In this document: positions 15,522-24,167 of the stretch, piece after piece
Position numbering within the stretch: position 1 is the first letter of the stretch
Layout of the letters: each line of letters opens with the position of its first letter
NCBI RefSeq assembly: GCF_016863255.1
Contig: NZ_BOON01000060.1
Span: forward strand, 1 to 58,402
DNA from: Planosporangium mesophilum
GTDB taxonomy: Bacteria > Actinomycetota > Actinomycetes > Mycobacteriales > Micromonosporaceae
Reading direction: 5' to 3'
Length of the DNA: 58,402 nt
Made by a program: the position numbers and the translations under genes
Notes under the pieces: model-generated
Told to the model about the DNA's origin: nothing
Database searches by the model: none
The model's input: only the letters and a program-made list of their open reading frames with translations

Positions 15522-15821
15522 CTGGGTCGTGATGAACGGGCTCGGGTTGCGCACCCTGAAGCCGATGCCGAGGGATCGGGCCGTGTTGCGGCCGGCCACC
15601 AGTGCGCCGATGCCGGTGGAGTCGATGAACGTGAGGTGCCGCAGCTCCACCATGACCTGGGTCGGGCGCGTCTCGGCGACGTCGACCAGGATCTGCCAGA
15701 GCTCGGGGGCACAGCTGATGTCGACCTCGCCGTGAATTTCGACCACAGCAGTGCCATCGCCGGTCCGGCGAGTGTTGATCAATGTGCCCGCCACGCTGCT
15801 TCTCGACTCTCCGCTCGACAT
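15477..15821 (-). CDS. STAS-domain anti-sigma factor antagonist (paralogue 1)
   Basis: 114 residues if ATG 15821 is the start; the open frame extends upstream but without family similarity. A single SpoIIAA-like STAS domain: AVVEIHGEVDISCAPEL (first strand and turn), VMVELRHLTFIDSTGIGALVAG with the phosphorylatable Ser in DSTG, then FRVRNPSPF and a C-terminal helix ending TGLYSTLVEGD. Role by family: its Ser is phosphorylated by an HATPase anti-sigma kinase; the unphosphorylated form sequesters that kinase. It is closely similar to the STAS protein at 16741-17106, sharing INTRR/IYTRR, DSTGIGAL, GRN and QTGLY. Confidence 0.88.
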   Translation of the reverse strand: MSSGESRSSVAGTLINTRRTGDGTAVVEIHGEVDISCAPELWQILVDVAETRPTQVMVELRHLTFIDSTGIGALVAGRNTARSLGIGFRVRNPSPFITTQLHQTGLYSTLVEGD

Positions 15822-16007
15822 CGATGTCGTGAAACAAACGGTACGGCGGCGGCCCGTCATAGGACGAATCGCCCGTGTGTATCCGGTCGGCCGGTTGGGG
15901 GACCACCGGTGCCGAAGGGTGAGGCGGGTCACTGGCCCGTCGGTGGCCGGGGCGCCGCTCACGGGTGCCCCGGCCGGTACCGGTGTCGCGCCGCGGCCCG
16001 GAGCGGG

Positions 16008-16439
16008 TCAGGCGGGTGGGTTCGTCACCGGGGTGAGGGCTTCCGCATCGTCGCTTCGGCGAGGGCCGGGCAGGCGGGGGTGCGGCGCGCCGGTCGGTGC
16101 CTGCGTCAGGTGTTCGTAGACGCCGCTGAGCTCGAGCGCGCGCCGCACCTCGGCGCCGCAGCTGACGATCGTCACAGCGACGCCGTGCCGCTGGGCCTGT
16201 TCGGGGGCGGCGGCGAGCGCGGCGACGCCGGAGGAGTCGACGGAGGTCAGAGCGCCGAAATCAAGGAGGACTCGGGTGAGTCCGGGTTGGGTGAGGACGA
16301 CCTGGAACGCCTCGGTGAGGTCGTCGACCGTGTCCGCGTCGAGACGGCCGTGCGCGGTCAGCGTGAGTTCCGTGTCCGCGGTCTCGGTCAGGGCCAGGTC
16401 CAGCGGTGGCGCCGGCCGGCGGTGACGCCCGATGGTCAT
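16008..16439 (-). CDS. STAS-domain anti-sigma factor antagonist (paralogue 2)
   Basis: 143 residues from ATG 16439, with AGGAG eight bases upstream. STAS core: LTLTAHGRLDADTVDDL, VLLDFGALTSVDSSGVAALAAA (phospho-acceptor Ser in DSSG), VTIVSCGAEVRRALELSGVYEHL. The C-terminal 25 residues are a Pro/Arg-rich extension. It is more divergent from the other STAS proteins in the cluster and may serve a different HATPase partner. It is transcribed in the same direction as the STAS gene 190 bases downstream. Confidence 0.88.
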   Translation of the reverse strand: MTIGRHRRPAPPLDLALTETADTELTLTAHGRLDADTVDDLTEAFQVVLTQPGLTRVLLDFGALTSVDSSGVAALAAAPEQAQRHGVAVTIVSCGAEVRRALELSGVYEHLTQAPTGAPHPRLPGPRRSDDAEALTPVTNPPA

Positions 16440-16740
16440 CGAAGCAGCTCCTTGTCTCGGGTTGGGCAGGGTGGTCGGGCAATGTGGCGGTCCCGGCGGC
16501 CGGAGGCCGCGCCGTGAACTCTTATCTTCGATGTGGCGTCGAGAATCTTGTATGTGTCACATCGTGACGGTGGCCACAGCGTTGCCCGGCCGCGACCCCC
16601 CACCGCCGACGCTCGGCCCGCCCGCATCGGCACTGATACACCCGTACGTGTCACTGCTCCACCCGTTCGTCGGATTTCCCACCTAGGGCGTACGGTGGAG
16701 GCGCTGGGACGGCGCGTACGGAGGATGACGAATACAGCGC

Positions 16741-17106
16741 ATGGCAGACGCGATGATCTACACCCGCCGTGCTCCTGACGGCAGCGTATTGGTCGAAGTC
16801 CGTGGCGAGGTCGACGTCCAGTCCTCCACCCGGCTGCGTGACATCCTCGTCGATACCGCCACCCGGCTGATGCCGACGAGGATCATGGTCGACCTGCTGC
16901 ACGTGACGTTCATCGACTCCACCGGCATCGGGGCGCTGGCCGCCGGCCGTAACGTGGCCCACCGGCGCCGTCTGGGGTTCGCCGTGCGCAACGCCACAGG
17001 CATGGTCGCCGCTCAGCTTCGCCAGACCGGCCTGTACGACGAGCTGGTCGCCGGCCAGGACTACGGATCCGGCCCCACCGGGCCGACCGCCCCGACCACT
17101 CCCTAG
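16741..17106 (+). CDS. STAS-domain anti-sigma factor antagonist (paralogue 3)
   Basis: 121 residues. STAS domain with VLVEVRGEVDVQSSTRL, RIMVDLLHVTFIDSTGIGALAAGRN (Ser in DSTG) and LRQTGLYDELVAGQDY. The N-terminus IYTRRAPDG matches the start of the inverted paralogue at 15477-15821, so these two are probably an inverted duplication. A Pro/Thr-rich tail follows the domain. No anti-sigma kinase is adjacent; the only HATPase protein of this type in the window is at 28764-29246. Confidence 0.88.
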   Translation: MADAMIYTRRAPDGSVLVEVRGEVDVQSSTRLRDILVDTATRLMPTRIMVDLLHVTFIDSTGIGALAAGRNVAHRRRLGFAVRNATGMVAAQLRQTGLYDELVAGQDYGSGPTGPTAPTTP

Positions 17107-17332
17107 CCCGGATCCCCCGCCCGCTTGCACGCCGGCAACGGCCGTCGTCACCCTCGCGTGCGCATCGGTCCTGGCGGGCGTGGGCGCGCGGCCGAGGGGG
17201 CCGGACGGGCTTGCATGGTCATCCAATCGCCTCGATTTCCGTCGTGACGCTTGTCTATGGCTGTGACGGCCGGCAACATGCGCGTCACAGGCGGCAGTAC
17301 ATCCACTGTCGCAAGAGGAAGAGGAGATATCG

Positions 17333-18910
17333 TTGCTCCGATTCAAGATGACGTCCCGGCAGGTAGCCGCGCTGGTGGCCGGCGGTGCGTTGGCGGTGGC
17401 CGCCGTCTCGCCGGCGTACGGCGCTCCCGCCGCGAAGGGTCCGGACCCGGCCAAGCTCGCCGGCAAGCTGGCCAAGGACGTCACGGTCGACAACATCAAC
17501 CGTCATCTCATCGCCCTGCAGCGCATCGCGACCAACAACGGCGGTACGCGAGCGGCCAGTACACCCGGGCACCTGGCCTCGGCGCAGTACATCGCGGACA
17601 AGCTGACCGCCGCCGGTTACGTCGTGCGGATCCAGGAGTTCCAGTTCCCGTTCGAGCAGACGCTCGCCGAGCGCGCCCGCGAGGTGAGCCCGACGGCGCG
17701 GACGTTGAGCCCGGTCGTCATGCAGTACTCGCCGAACACACCGGTCGGTGGCATCACCGCGCCGCTGTCGGCGGTGCCCGGCCTGGCCGCCGACCCCACG
17801 CCCGGCTGTGAGCCGGGCGACTTCGCCGGCTCGCATCGTGGCACGATCGTGCTCGTCCAGCGGGGTGGCTGCACCTTCCAGGTCAAGCACGACAACGCCG
17901 TGGCGGCCGGCGCGGTCGCGGCCCTGGTCTACAACAACGCGGCGGACCCGGCCGAGCCGGTCAACGGGCGGCTAACCGACGAGACCAGCGGGCGTATCCC
18001 GACCGCCGGCCTGCCGCGCGGCGAGGGCGAGGCGCTCGCCGCCGAGGTGGCCGCCGGGCCGGTGACCGTCGGGCTGGAGCTGCAGGTACTCAAGGAGACC
18101 CGTACGACCCGCAACGTCATCGCCGAGACGCGCGGCGGGCGCGCCGACAATGTGGTGATGTCCGGCGCGCACCTCGACAGCGTGGTCGAAGGACCGGGTA
18201 TCAACGACAACGGTTCCGGCTCCGCGGCGCAGCTCGAGGTGGCGTTGCAGCTGGCCAAGCAGAAGGTGACCAACAAGGTCCGCTTCGCGTGGTGGTCGGC
18301 GGAGGAGTTCGGGCTGCTCGGCTCTGAGCACTACGTGTCGCAGTTGACCTTCGAGCAGCAGCTCGACGTCGCGCTGTACCTCAACTTCGACATGGTGGCC
18401 TCGCCGAACTTCGCCAGGTTCATCTACGACGGCGACGACTCCGACGCCACCGGGGCCGGCCCCGGACCGTACGGCTCGGCGCAGGTCGAGGACGTCTTCG
18501 AGGCGTACTTCGACAGCAGGGGCCTGGTCCACGAGGGCACCGACTTCACCGGCCGCTCCGACTACGGCCCGTTCATCGCGGTGGCCATCCCGTCCGGTGG
18601 GCTGTTCACCGGCGCCGAGGGGCGTAAGACCGCCGAGCAGGCCGCCCGCTACGGCGGTACGGCCGGCGCGGCGTACGACGCCTGCTACCACCAGGCCTGC
18701 GACAACCTGGGCAACATCAACCGTACGGCGCTGGACCAGAACGCCGACGCGATGGCCTGGGCCGTCGGGGTCTTCGCGACGGACACGTCCACGGTCAACG
18801 GCAACGGCAGTGGCGCCGCCAAGCAGGCGCGTCGCCAGGCCGCGGCCAAGAAGTTCAGTGTCGAGCAGGCGCCGTTCGAGGCGCACGGCCACGAGTACGC
18901 CCCGGTCTGA
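17333..18910 (+). CDS. Secreted M28 zinc aminopeptidase with PA domain
   Basis: 525 residues. TTG 17333 is preferred because GAGGAG lies six bases upstream; ATG 17348 is too far from it. A signal peptide ends near residue 32 (SPAYGAP). A protease-associated (PA) insert occupies about 130-240. The M28 metal ligands are visible: His and Asp in SGAHLDSVVEGPGINDNGSG, the Glu pair in WWSAEEFGLLGSEHY, Asp in LNFDMV, and His in YHQACDNLGN. This matches Streptomyces griseus-type aminopeptidases that release N-terminal hydrophobic residues. It ends with a strong hairpin terminator, so it is probably monocistronic. Confidence 0.92.
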   Translation: MLRFKMTSRQVAALVAGGALAVAAVSPAYGAPAAKGPDPAKLAGKLAKDVTVDNINRHLIALQRIATNNGGTRAASTPGHLASAQYIADKLTAAGYVVRIQEFQFPFEQTLAERAREVSPTARTLSPVVMQYSPNTPVGGITAPLSAVPGLAADPTPGCEPGDFAGSHRGTIVLVQRGGCTFQVKHDNAVAAGAVAALVYNNAADPAEPVNGRLTDETSGRIPTAGLPRGEGEALAAEVAAGPVTVGLELQVLKETRTTRNVIAETRGGRADNVVMSGAHLDSVVEGPGINDNGSGSAAQLEVALQLAKQKVTNKVRFAWWSAEEFGLLGSEHYVSQLTFEQQLDVALYLNFDMVASPNFARFIYDGDDSDATGAGPGPYGSAQVEDVFEAYFDSRGLVHEGTDFTGRSDYGPFIAVAIPSGGLFTGAEGRKTAEQAARYGGTAGAAYDACYHQACDNLGNINRTALDQNADAMAWAVGVFATDTSTVNGNGSGAAKQARRQAAAKKFSVEQAPFEAHGHEYAPV

Positions 18911-18920
18911 CGACCGCGAC

Positions 18921-18963
18921 ACGGCGAAGGGTGCCGGCGATCGTCGCCGGCACCCTTCGCCGT
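18921..18963 (+). terminator. Long perfect hairpin terminator
   Basis: Bases 18921-18940 and 18944-18963 are perfectly complementary (20 bp) around a TCG loop, starting ten bases after the aminopeptidase stop. There is no T tract; this is the typical strong actinobacterial stem. Confidence 0.9.
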
Positions 18964-19141
18964 CGTCAGCCGCGTCGCGACGGGATCGTCGGCACGACCG
19001 GCATCTTCGGGACGGCACGCACGCCGTTCGCCGGGGGTTGCACCGTCCGGCGATCCTTCGGCGTGTCGTCCCGACGAGGTGATGTTCCTTTTCGTCGAAT
19101 GTTGTGATGCTTGGCAGTACCGATCAGCTGGAGGTGCTGCA

Positions 19142-19579
19142 GTGGACGTCGAGCGCGGTGAAGCCGCTCTGCCGCGACAGGTGCGGATCCCCGATGAGGA
19201 TCCGCGGTTCATCGCCGGGCCCGCCGAGCCCAGCGACCTGGTGATTTCGATCCGGCGTCCCACCGCCGACGGCGAGATCGTGGTCTCGCTCGACGGCGAG
19301 CTCGACCTCAACGCGGCGGACCGGGTCCGGGTGGCCCTCACCGACGCGGTGCGTACGGCCGGGTGCCGCAGCCTTCGGGTCGACCTCGCGGCGGTGCCGT
19401 TCGTCGACTCGATCGGGCTGGGTGCGCTCGTCGCGGGCTGTCGAGAGGCCGGCGTCGCCGACATCACCTTCACCATGACCAACGCCCAGCCCCCGGTACG
19501 GCGAGTCCTGGACGTCACCAGCCTTGCCGGCCCCTTGGGCCTGGTCTCGGCCGCCGTGCCGCCCGCTCCATCGCAGTGA
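19142..19579 (+). CDS. STAS-domain anti-sigma factor antagonist (paralogue 4)
   Basis: 145 residues from GTG 19142, chosen because GGAGG (19130-19134) is seven bases upstream. After an acidic N-terminal extension of about 35 residues the STAS domain reads EIVVSLDGELDLNAADRV, LRVDLAAVPFVDSIGLGALVAG and VRRVLDVTSLAGPLG. The usual DSSG/DSTG phospho-site is DSIG: the first Ser is kept and the second small residue is Ile. A strong hairpin follows. Confidence 0.87.
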   Translation: MDVERGEAALPRQVRIPDEDPRFIAGPAEPSDLVISIRRPTADGEIVVSLDGELDLNAADRVRVALTDAVRTAGCRSLRVDLAAVPFVDSIGLGALVAGCREAGVADITFTMTNAQPPVRRVLDVTSLAGPLGLVSAAVPPAPSQ

Positions 19580-19603
19580 CGTCGGACGGCGTAACCGCAC
19601 CGA

Positions 19604-19652
19604 CCGTTTCGAGGTCGGCGACCACCTTCGTGGTGGCGCCGACCTCGAACGG
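19604..19652 (+). terminator. Hairpin terminator after STAS gene
   Basis: A long stem pairs 19604-19620 with 19637-19652 (one bulged base), capped by an inner CCACC/GGTGG stem. It lies 25 bases after the stop and lacks a T tract. Confidence 0.75.
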
Positions 19653-19826
19653 TTCCGGGCCTCGTTGCGAACCGGTCGTTCGGTTGACCGCAGCGGGGCT
19701 GACGCGGGTGGTCGCAGCACGTTCCGGATGAACTATCCGCGTTCCGGAACCGATTTGTGTTTTTTGAAGTAACTTGCCCGTTGTAGTGCCCCGGTATGGG
19801 GGGCGCCAAGACGGGGGACATGGTTG

Positions 19827-21257
19827 ATGATCAATAAGACACGGTCGGTGGGTTTCCTGGCGAGCCGTAGGTGGGCCCGCGTGGGGGCGGTCGCGCTTGC
19901 GGCGGCGGTGTCAGGTGCGGCGACCGGCGCACTGCCGGCCCTGGCCGCCGGCGACACTCCGCAGACGATCACCTTCACGAAGCCGGCGGACACGCCGGTC
20001 ACGGCGGGCACGCTCAGCATCTCCGCGAGCGCGACGTCGGGGTTGCCGGTGGAGTTCACCAGCGCCACGCCGGGCGTGTGCGAGGTCGCGGTACCCGTCA
20101 CCGGCAAGGTGGGGGTCACGACGGCGAACACCACGGCCGACGTCACGCTGCTCCAGCGCGGTACCTGCACCATCAATGCCGATCAACCCGGCGATGACAT
20201 GGTGTACCTGCCCGCCGAGCGGGTGGTCCGGTCGTTCGAGGTGCTCGGCGTCGCGCAGACGATCAACTTCCCGCAGCCCCCGGACGCGGCGCTGGCCGCC
20301 GGTACGACGACCGTCGCCGCCACCGCCTCGTCGGGGATGCCGGTGACGTACACCAGTGCCACGCCGGCCGTCTGCACCGTTCCGGCGCCGGTCCTGAACG
20401 CCGCCGCCGCCTCTCCGGTTGCGGCGGTCACCCTGCGCGGCGCGGGCGTCTGTACGATCCACGCCGACCAGACCGGTAGCGACACCTACCTGCCGGCGCC
20501 GCGGGTGAGCCGCTCGTTCAACGTCACCGTGCCCGCCGCGCCGGTACCGAACCCTGGTGACATCACCGCCACCGCCGGCGTCTCGTCGATCACCGTGAGC
20601 TGGCAGGCACCCGACGTCGACGGCGTCACCATCACCGGGTACACCGCCGTCGCCAACCCCGGTCCGGCCACCTGCACCACCACCGACGCTACGACCTGTG
20701 TCCTCGGCGCCACCGCCGGCGTCAAGTACACCGTCACGGTCATCGCGCACACGGACGGCGACGGCGACCTGGAGTCCGACCCGTCCAACGAGGTCACGCC
20801 CATCGCGCCGCCGGTGCCGACGGAGCCGCCGGCCACCAGCCTCGTGCTGACCACGGACAAGGGCCAGATCACCACCGCCACGCAGGGGCAGGAGATCACC
20901 TTCATCGGTACCGGGTTCGCGGCACACTCGACAGTCACCATCACGATGTACTCGACGCCCACCTCGCTGGGCAGCGTGGTCACCGACGCCAGCGGCGCGT
21001 TCAGCAAGGCGGTCACGATCCCGACCAACCTGGCCACCGGTACGCACACGGCGGTCGCCCAGGGGGTCGCCCCGGACGGCACGGCCCGCGCCATGGCGCT
21101 GGCCATCACGGTTGCCGCGCCTTCCAGCGCGCTCCCCGTCACCGGCGTCGCGCTCACCACGCTCGTGCTCTTCGCCGTCGCCCTCACGGCCGGAGGTGTG
21201 GTGCTGGTCCGCCTAGGTCGCCGGCGCCGCGTGGCCGGCACGGAGTCCGCGGCCTGA
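19827..21257 (+). CDS. LPVTG-anchored surface protein with Ig-like and FN3 domains
   Basis: About 476 residues from ATG 19827. Signal peptide ends near residue 42 (LPALAAG). Two similar Ig-like repeats follow (about 45-140 and 141-235), each containing QTI-F, a SG(L/M)PV-(F/T)-TSATP-VC core and a closing C-I-A-DQ. Then come a fibronectin type III-like domain (about 245-325, ITVSWQAP) and another beta domain (about 335-430). The C-terminus is a sorting signal: LPVTG, a hydrophobic helix and RLGRRRR. Sortase should attach it to peptidoglycan, but no sortase gene is in the window. A role in adhesion or cell-surface structure is inferred only. Confidence 0.88.
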   Translation: MINKTRSVGFLASRRWARVGAVALAAAVSGAATGALPALAAGDTPQTITFTKPADTPVTAGTLSISASATSGLPVEFTSATPGVCEVAVPVTGKVGVTTANTTADVTLLQRGTCTINADQPGDDMVYLPAERVVRSFEVLGVAQTINFPQPPDAALAAGTTTVAATASSGMPVTYTSATPAVCTVPAPVLNAAAASPVAAVTLRGAGVCTIHADQTGSDTYLPAPRVSRSFNVTVPAAPVPNPGDITATAGVSSITVSWQAPDVDGVTITGYTAVANPGPATCTTTDATTCVLGATAGVKYTVTVIAHTDGDGDLESDPSNEVTPIAPPVPTEPPATSLVLTTDKGQITTATQGQEITFIGTGFAAHSTVTITMYSTPTSLGSVVTDASGAFSKAVTIPTNLATGTHTAVAQGVAPDGTARAMALAITVAAPSSALPVTGVALTTLVLFAVALTAGGVVLVRLGRRRRVAGTESAA

Positions 21258-21273
21258 CACATGGGTACCTCCG

Positions 21274-21315
21274 GCGGCGCCGGTCGAGCTTTCCGCTCGG
21301 CCGGCGCCGCTTTTT
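21274..21315 (+). terminator. Intrinsic terminator with T tract
   Basis: GCGGCGCCGG (21274-21283) pairs perfectly with CCGGCGCCGC (21301-21310), with an inner CGAGC/GCTCG stem, followed by TTTTT at 21311-21315. It closes the surface-protein transcript. Confidence 0.9.
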
Positions 21316-21581
21316 CGTGCGGTACGCCAGGGCCGGCGCGGTGTGCTCGTAACGGAATCGGTGGAGCCGACGCCTCACTCCGTCGGCTCCGAGAACGTCA
21401 CGCCCGGCGTTGGGCTGCTCCGGTCATCGGACGCGCCTGTCCGATGCGGACGCCGTCGGCACCGAGTCGGGATGAGGGATGGCGGGGGAGTGCTGGTCCG
21501 GTTCGCGATGTCGAGTGGGTGGTACCGAACGGCGTGTCGTTGGCCGTACAGGTGTCCCACCAACTTTCCGGCGGTGTAGAC

Positions 21582-22165
21582 CACCGTGAGATCGCCCACA
21601 ACGCGACCGAAGCCGCGGGGTGGCCGCGACCGCGATGGTGGCCAGCCTGGGTGAGTCGTGGTGGAGATCGGCAACGTGGTCAAGGTGATCACGTCGATCG
21701 CCGAGCGGACCAACCTGCTGGCCCTCAACGCCACGATCGAGGCCGCCCGGGCCGCCGAGGCGGACAAGGGGTTCGCGGTGGTGGCCAGCGAGGTCAAGGA
21801 CCTGGCCCAGGAGACGGCGAAGGCGACCGAGGACATCTCGCGTCGGGTCCAGCCGATCCAGACCGACTCGACCGCGGCGGTGGAGTCGATCGGCCACATC
21901 GCCGAGGTCATCGGGCAGATCAGCGGCTTCCGGTCCACGATCGCGTCGGCGGTCGAGGAGCAGACCGTCACCACCGACGAGATGAGCCGCGACGTAGTCG
22001 AAGCGGCGACCGGCGGCGAGATCGCCTCGAACATCACCGGCGTGGCCAACGCGGCGCAGACCACCAGTGCGGGCGTCACCGACGCCCTCACCACGGCCGA
22101 GGAGCTGGCCCACATGAGCGGCGAGCTCCAGCCGGGTGGTCGGGCGCTTCACCATCTGACATCTG
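21582..22165 (+). pseudogene. Remnant of a methyl-accepting chemotaxis protein
   Basis: The signalling tip of a chemoreceptor is readable across three frames: REIAHNATEAA in one frame near 21585-21620, then [13 protein letters not shown] in a second frame, then [19 protein letters not shown] onward in a third frame from about 21664. The last frame includes the conserved hairpin ([22 protein letters not shown]) and a tail ending MSGELQP. Two frameshifts and loss of all N-terminal sensory, membrane and HAMP parts make it non-functional as a receptor. An intact receptor with the same signalling region is at 43883-45526. By chance the last frame stays open into the downstream cold-shock gene. Confidence 0.8.
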
Positions 22166-22255
22166 AGGCCGGTCGTGTTCTGGCGTCCGCAGGAAATCTG
22201 GCCACCGGCTGGGAGTCGAGCGTGGCGGCGGTCAGTGGTTGGGGTAGGGCTTGGC

Positions 22256-22283
22256 TTGAAAATCCCCGAGATTTTGCTAGCGT
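22256..22283 (+). promoter_or_regulatory. Probable promoter of the cold-shock gene
   Basis: TTGAAA (22256-22261) and TAGCGT (22278-22283), spaced 16 bases, lie about 165 bases before the cspA-like GTG. The implied long 5' leader, AT-richer than its surroundings and with a T7 run, is typical of cold-shock mRNAs, whose leaders act in temperature control. Confidence 0.45.
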
Positions 22284-22449
22284 GGATGAGGTTTGTTTTT
22301 TTGGGGTCGGTGGGTTGCTGTATCTGAGCCAGCCGACGGCTCGTATGGGTTTATTGATGCCGTCGGCGGGGTTGGGTGACAGGGCTCGCGTGACCAGGAC
22401 GGCTGCGGATCTGCGTTCGCAGATTTTCGCGCCTTATCAAGGAGTTGTA

Positions 22450-22653
22450 GTGGCTCAGGGCACTGTGAAGTGGTTCAACGGCGACAAGGGTTTCGGCTTC
22501 ATCGCCCAGGACGGGGGCGGTGACGACGTGTTCGTTCACTTCTCCGCCATTCAGGCCGGCGGCTTCCGTTCGCTGGAGGAGAACCAGCGGGTCGAATTCG
22601 ACGTCACCCAGGGCCAGAAGGGCCCGCAGGCGGAGAACGTCCGCGTCATCTGA
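22450..22653 (+). CDS. Cold-shock protein, CspA family
   Basis: 67 residues from GTG 22450 with AAGGAG five bases upstream. A single cold-shock domain with RNP1 KGFGFI and RNP2 VFVHFS, and the start GTVKWFN and end [10 protein letters not shown] expected for CspA proteins. It binds single-stranded RNA/DNA as an RNA chaperone. It is one complete domain of normal length. A strong terminator hairpin follows at 22764-22794. Confidence 0.96.
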   Translation: MAQGTVKWFNGDKGFGFIAQDGGGDDVFVHFSAIQAGGFRSLEENQRVEFDVTQGQKGPQAENVRVI

Positions 22654-22763
22654 CTTAACTTCTGGCCGCCGCGAGGTCTCGACGTGTTCGTCGATATGGT
22701 CAAGCGGCACCGGTGAGCGACCCGGGTGCTAGGGCGGTCGACCTAGCAGTACCGGGCGGTACT

Positions 22764-22794
22764 CGATCCCCGCACTCTTTGGGTGCGGGGATCG
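22764..22794 (+). terminator. Hairpin terminator after csp gene
   Basis: CGATCCCCGCAC (22764-22775) and GTGCGGGGATCG (22783-22794) form a perfect 12-bp stem with a 7-base loop, 110 bases after the cold-shock stop. Confidence 0.8.
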
Positions 22795-23012
22795 ATGCTG
22801 TCCGGGCTGCTTTAGTTACCGATGGTTCGGCAGCAGTGCGGTTCGCACGACTTTGCTGGTTTCGAGGGTGCCAGAAAATACTGATGGGCCATTGGGAAGA
22901 GCAATCCGGATTTCCTGCATCGGAGACTGGCTCGCCATATTTTTGCGTGGCTCGAGACTGCCAGGCTATTGTTGCCGGACGGTCGGTGCAATTGCGGGAA
23001 GGAACGATTCTG

Positions 23013-23363
23013 ATGGCGAAGCGGACGATCCATATGCTGGTCGATGACATCGACGGCGGCGATGCGGACGAGACCGTTACGTTTGCCGTTGACGGCGTTC
23101 AGTACGAGATTGATCTGTCGAAGAAGAATGCCGCGAAAATGCGGGAGGTACTGGCCCGTTACATCAAGGCCGGATCGAAGATCGGCGGTGCGGGTGGCGG
23201 GGTGGCCCGCGCTGTGCCTCGAGGACGTGGACCGGCCATTGTGGATCGTGACCAGAGTCGGGCCATCCGCCAATGGGCACAGGGTAAGGGAATTGTGGTG
23301 TCCGACCGGGGACGCATCAAGCAGGAGATCGTCGACCGGTACCAGGCCGAGGCGGGCCGCTGA
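23013..23363 (+). CDS. lsr2: Lsr2 nucleoid-associated protein
   Basis: 116 residues from ATG 23013 with GGGAAGGA upstream. The N-terminal dimerisation domain starts MAKRTIHMLVDDIDG and has TVTFAVDGVQYEIDLS. The C-terminal DNA-binding domain ends IRQWAQGKGIVVSDRGRI, where the R-G-R turn inserts into the minor groove of AT-rich DNA. Lsr2 silences AT-rich, often foreign, genes and compacts the chromosome in actinobacteria. The 200 bases upstream are clearly less GC-rich than the rest of the window, which fits autoregulation. Confidence 0.95.
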   Translation: MAKRTIHMLVDDIDGGDADETVTFAVDGVQYEIDLSKKNAAKMREVLARYIKAGSKIGGAGGGVARAVPRGRGPAIVDRDQSRAIRQWAQGKGIVVSDRGRIKQEIVDRYQAEAGR

Positions 23364-23450
23364 CCGACCGGGCCTCGGTCCGTCTGTCACCGAACCGGTG
23401 TCGCGCACTCCTCGGCGTCGCCGCCTTGCGGTATGGAAAGGATGTGCCGA

Positions 23451-24167
23451 ATGACCTCGCGATTCGCGGAGCTTGCCTGGCACGAGACGCCGATGGGCGC
23501 CATCAGTCTGCGGCGAAGGTACGATCCATTGCTCAAGGTCGAGGTGTACGAGGTCAAGCTCGACGACGAGTTCCTCATGTCCAGTCTGTTCACCGTGGCC
23601 GAGGTCGAGCTCGCCCGACTTGGCCTGGCCGAAGCGGTAGGAACTGATCTCGACGTCGTCGTTGGTGGCCTTGGCCTCGGCTACACCGCCCGGACGGTGC
23701 TGAATGACCCGCGCGTGCGCTCGCTGGCCGTGGTGGAAGTCGTCGACGAGGTGATCGAGTGGCACCGACAGGGGCTGCTGCCGTTCGCCGCCGATCTGAC
23801 ATCGGATCCGCGAACCCACCTTATTCAGGGCGACTTCTTCGCCATGGTCGACAGCGCTGAGGGATTCGACCGCGACGAGCCGGGGCGGCGATTCCACGTC
23901 ATCCTGGTGGACATCGACCATACGCCGCGTCACCTGCTGCATTCGGGCCACGCCGCGTTCTACACGCCGCAGGGCCTGCGTGCTCTCACCGACCACCTGC
24001 ATCCCGGTGGAGTCCTCGCTCTCTGGTCGAACGAGCCGCCCGACGAGGACTTCACCGCCGTGCTCGCGGAGGTATTCGCCGCCACACAGGCCCACGTCGT
24101 CAGCTTCCACAACCCGCTGCAGCAGTGCCGGGCAGCCAACACCGTCTACGTCGCCAGGATGGCGTAA
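23451..24167 (+). CDS. Spermidine synthase-like methyltransferase-fold protein
   Basis: 238 residues from ATG 23451 (AAAGGA eight bases upstream). The Rossmann fold of polyamine synthases is visible: LDVVVGGLGLGYTARTVL (glycine-rich nucleotide loop), VRSLAVVEVVDEVIEWHR (acidic strand end), LIQGDFFAMV and FHVILVDIDHTP. The C-terminal part LTDHLHPGGVLALWSN is a standard late strand. The polyamine-site residues are not fully conserved, so it may act on a different substrate, as many actinobacterial spermidine-synthase-like proteins do. Confidence 0.82.
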   Translation: MTSRFAELAWHETPMGAISLRRRYDPLLKVEVYEVKLDDEFLMSSLFTVAEVELARLGLAEAVGTDLDVVVGGLGLGYTARTVLNDPRVRSLAVVEVVDEVIEWHRQGLLPFAADLTSDPRTHLIQGDFFAMVDSAEGFDRDEPGRRFHVILVDIDHTPRHLLHSGHAAFYTPQGLRALTDHLHPGGVLALWSNEPPDEDFTAVLAEVFAATQAHVVSFHNPLQQCRAANTVYVARMA

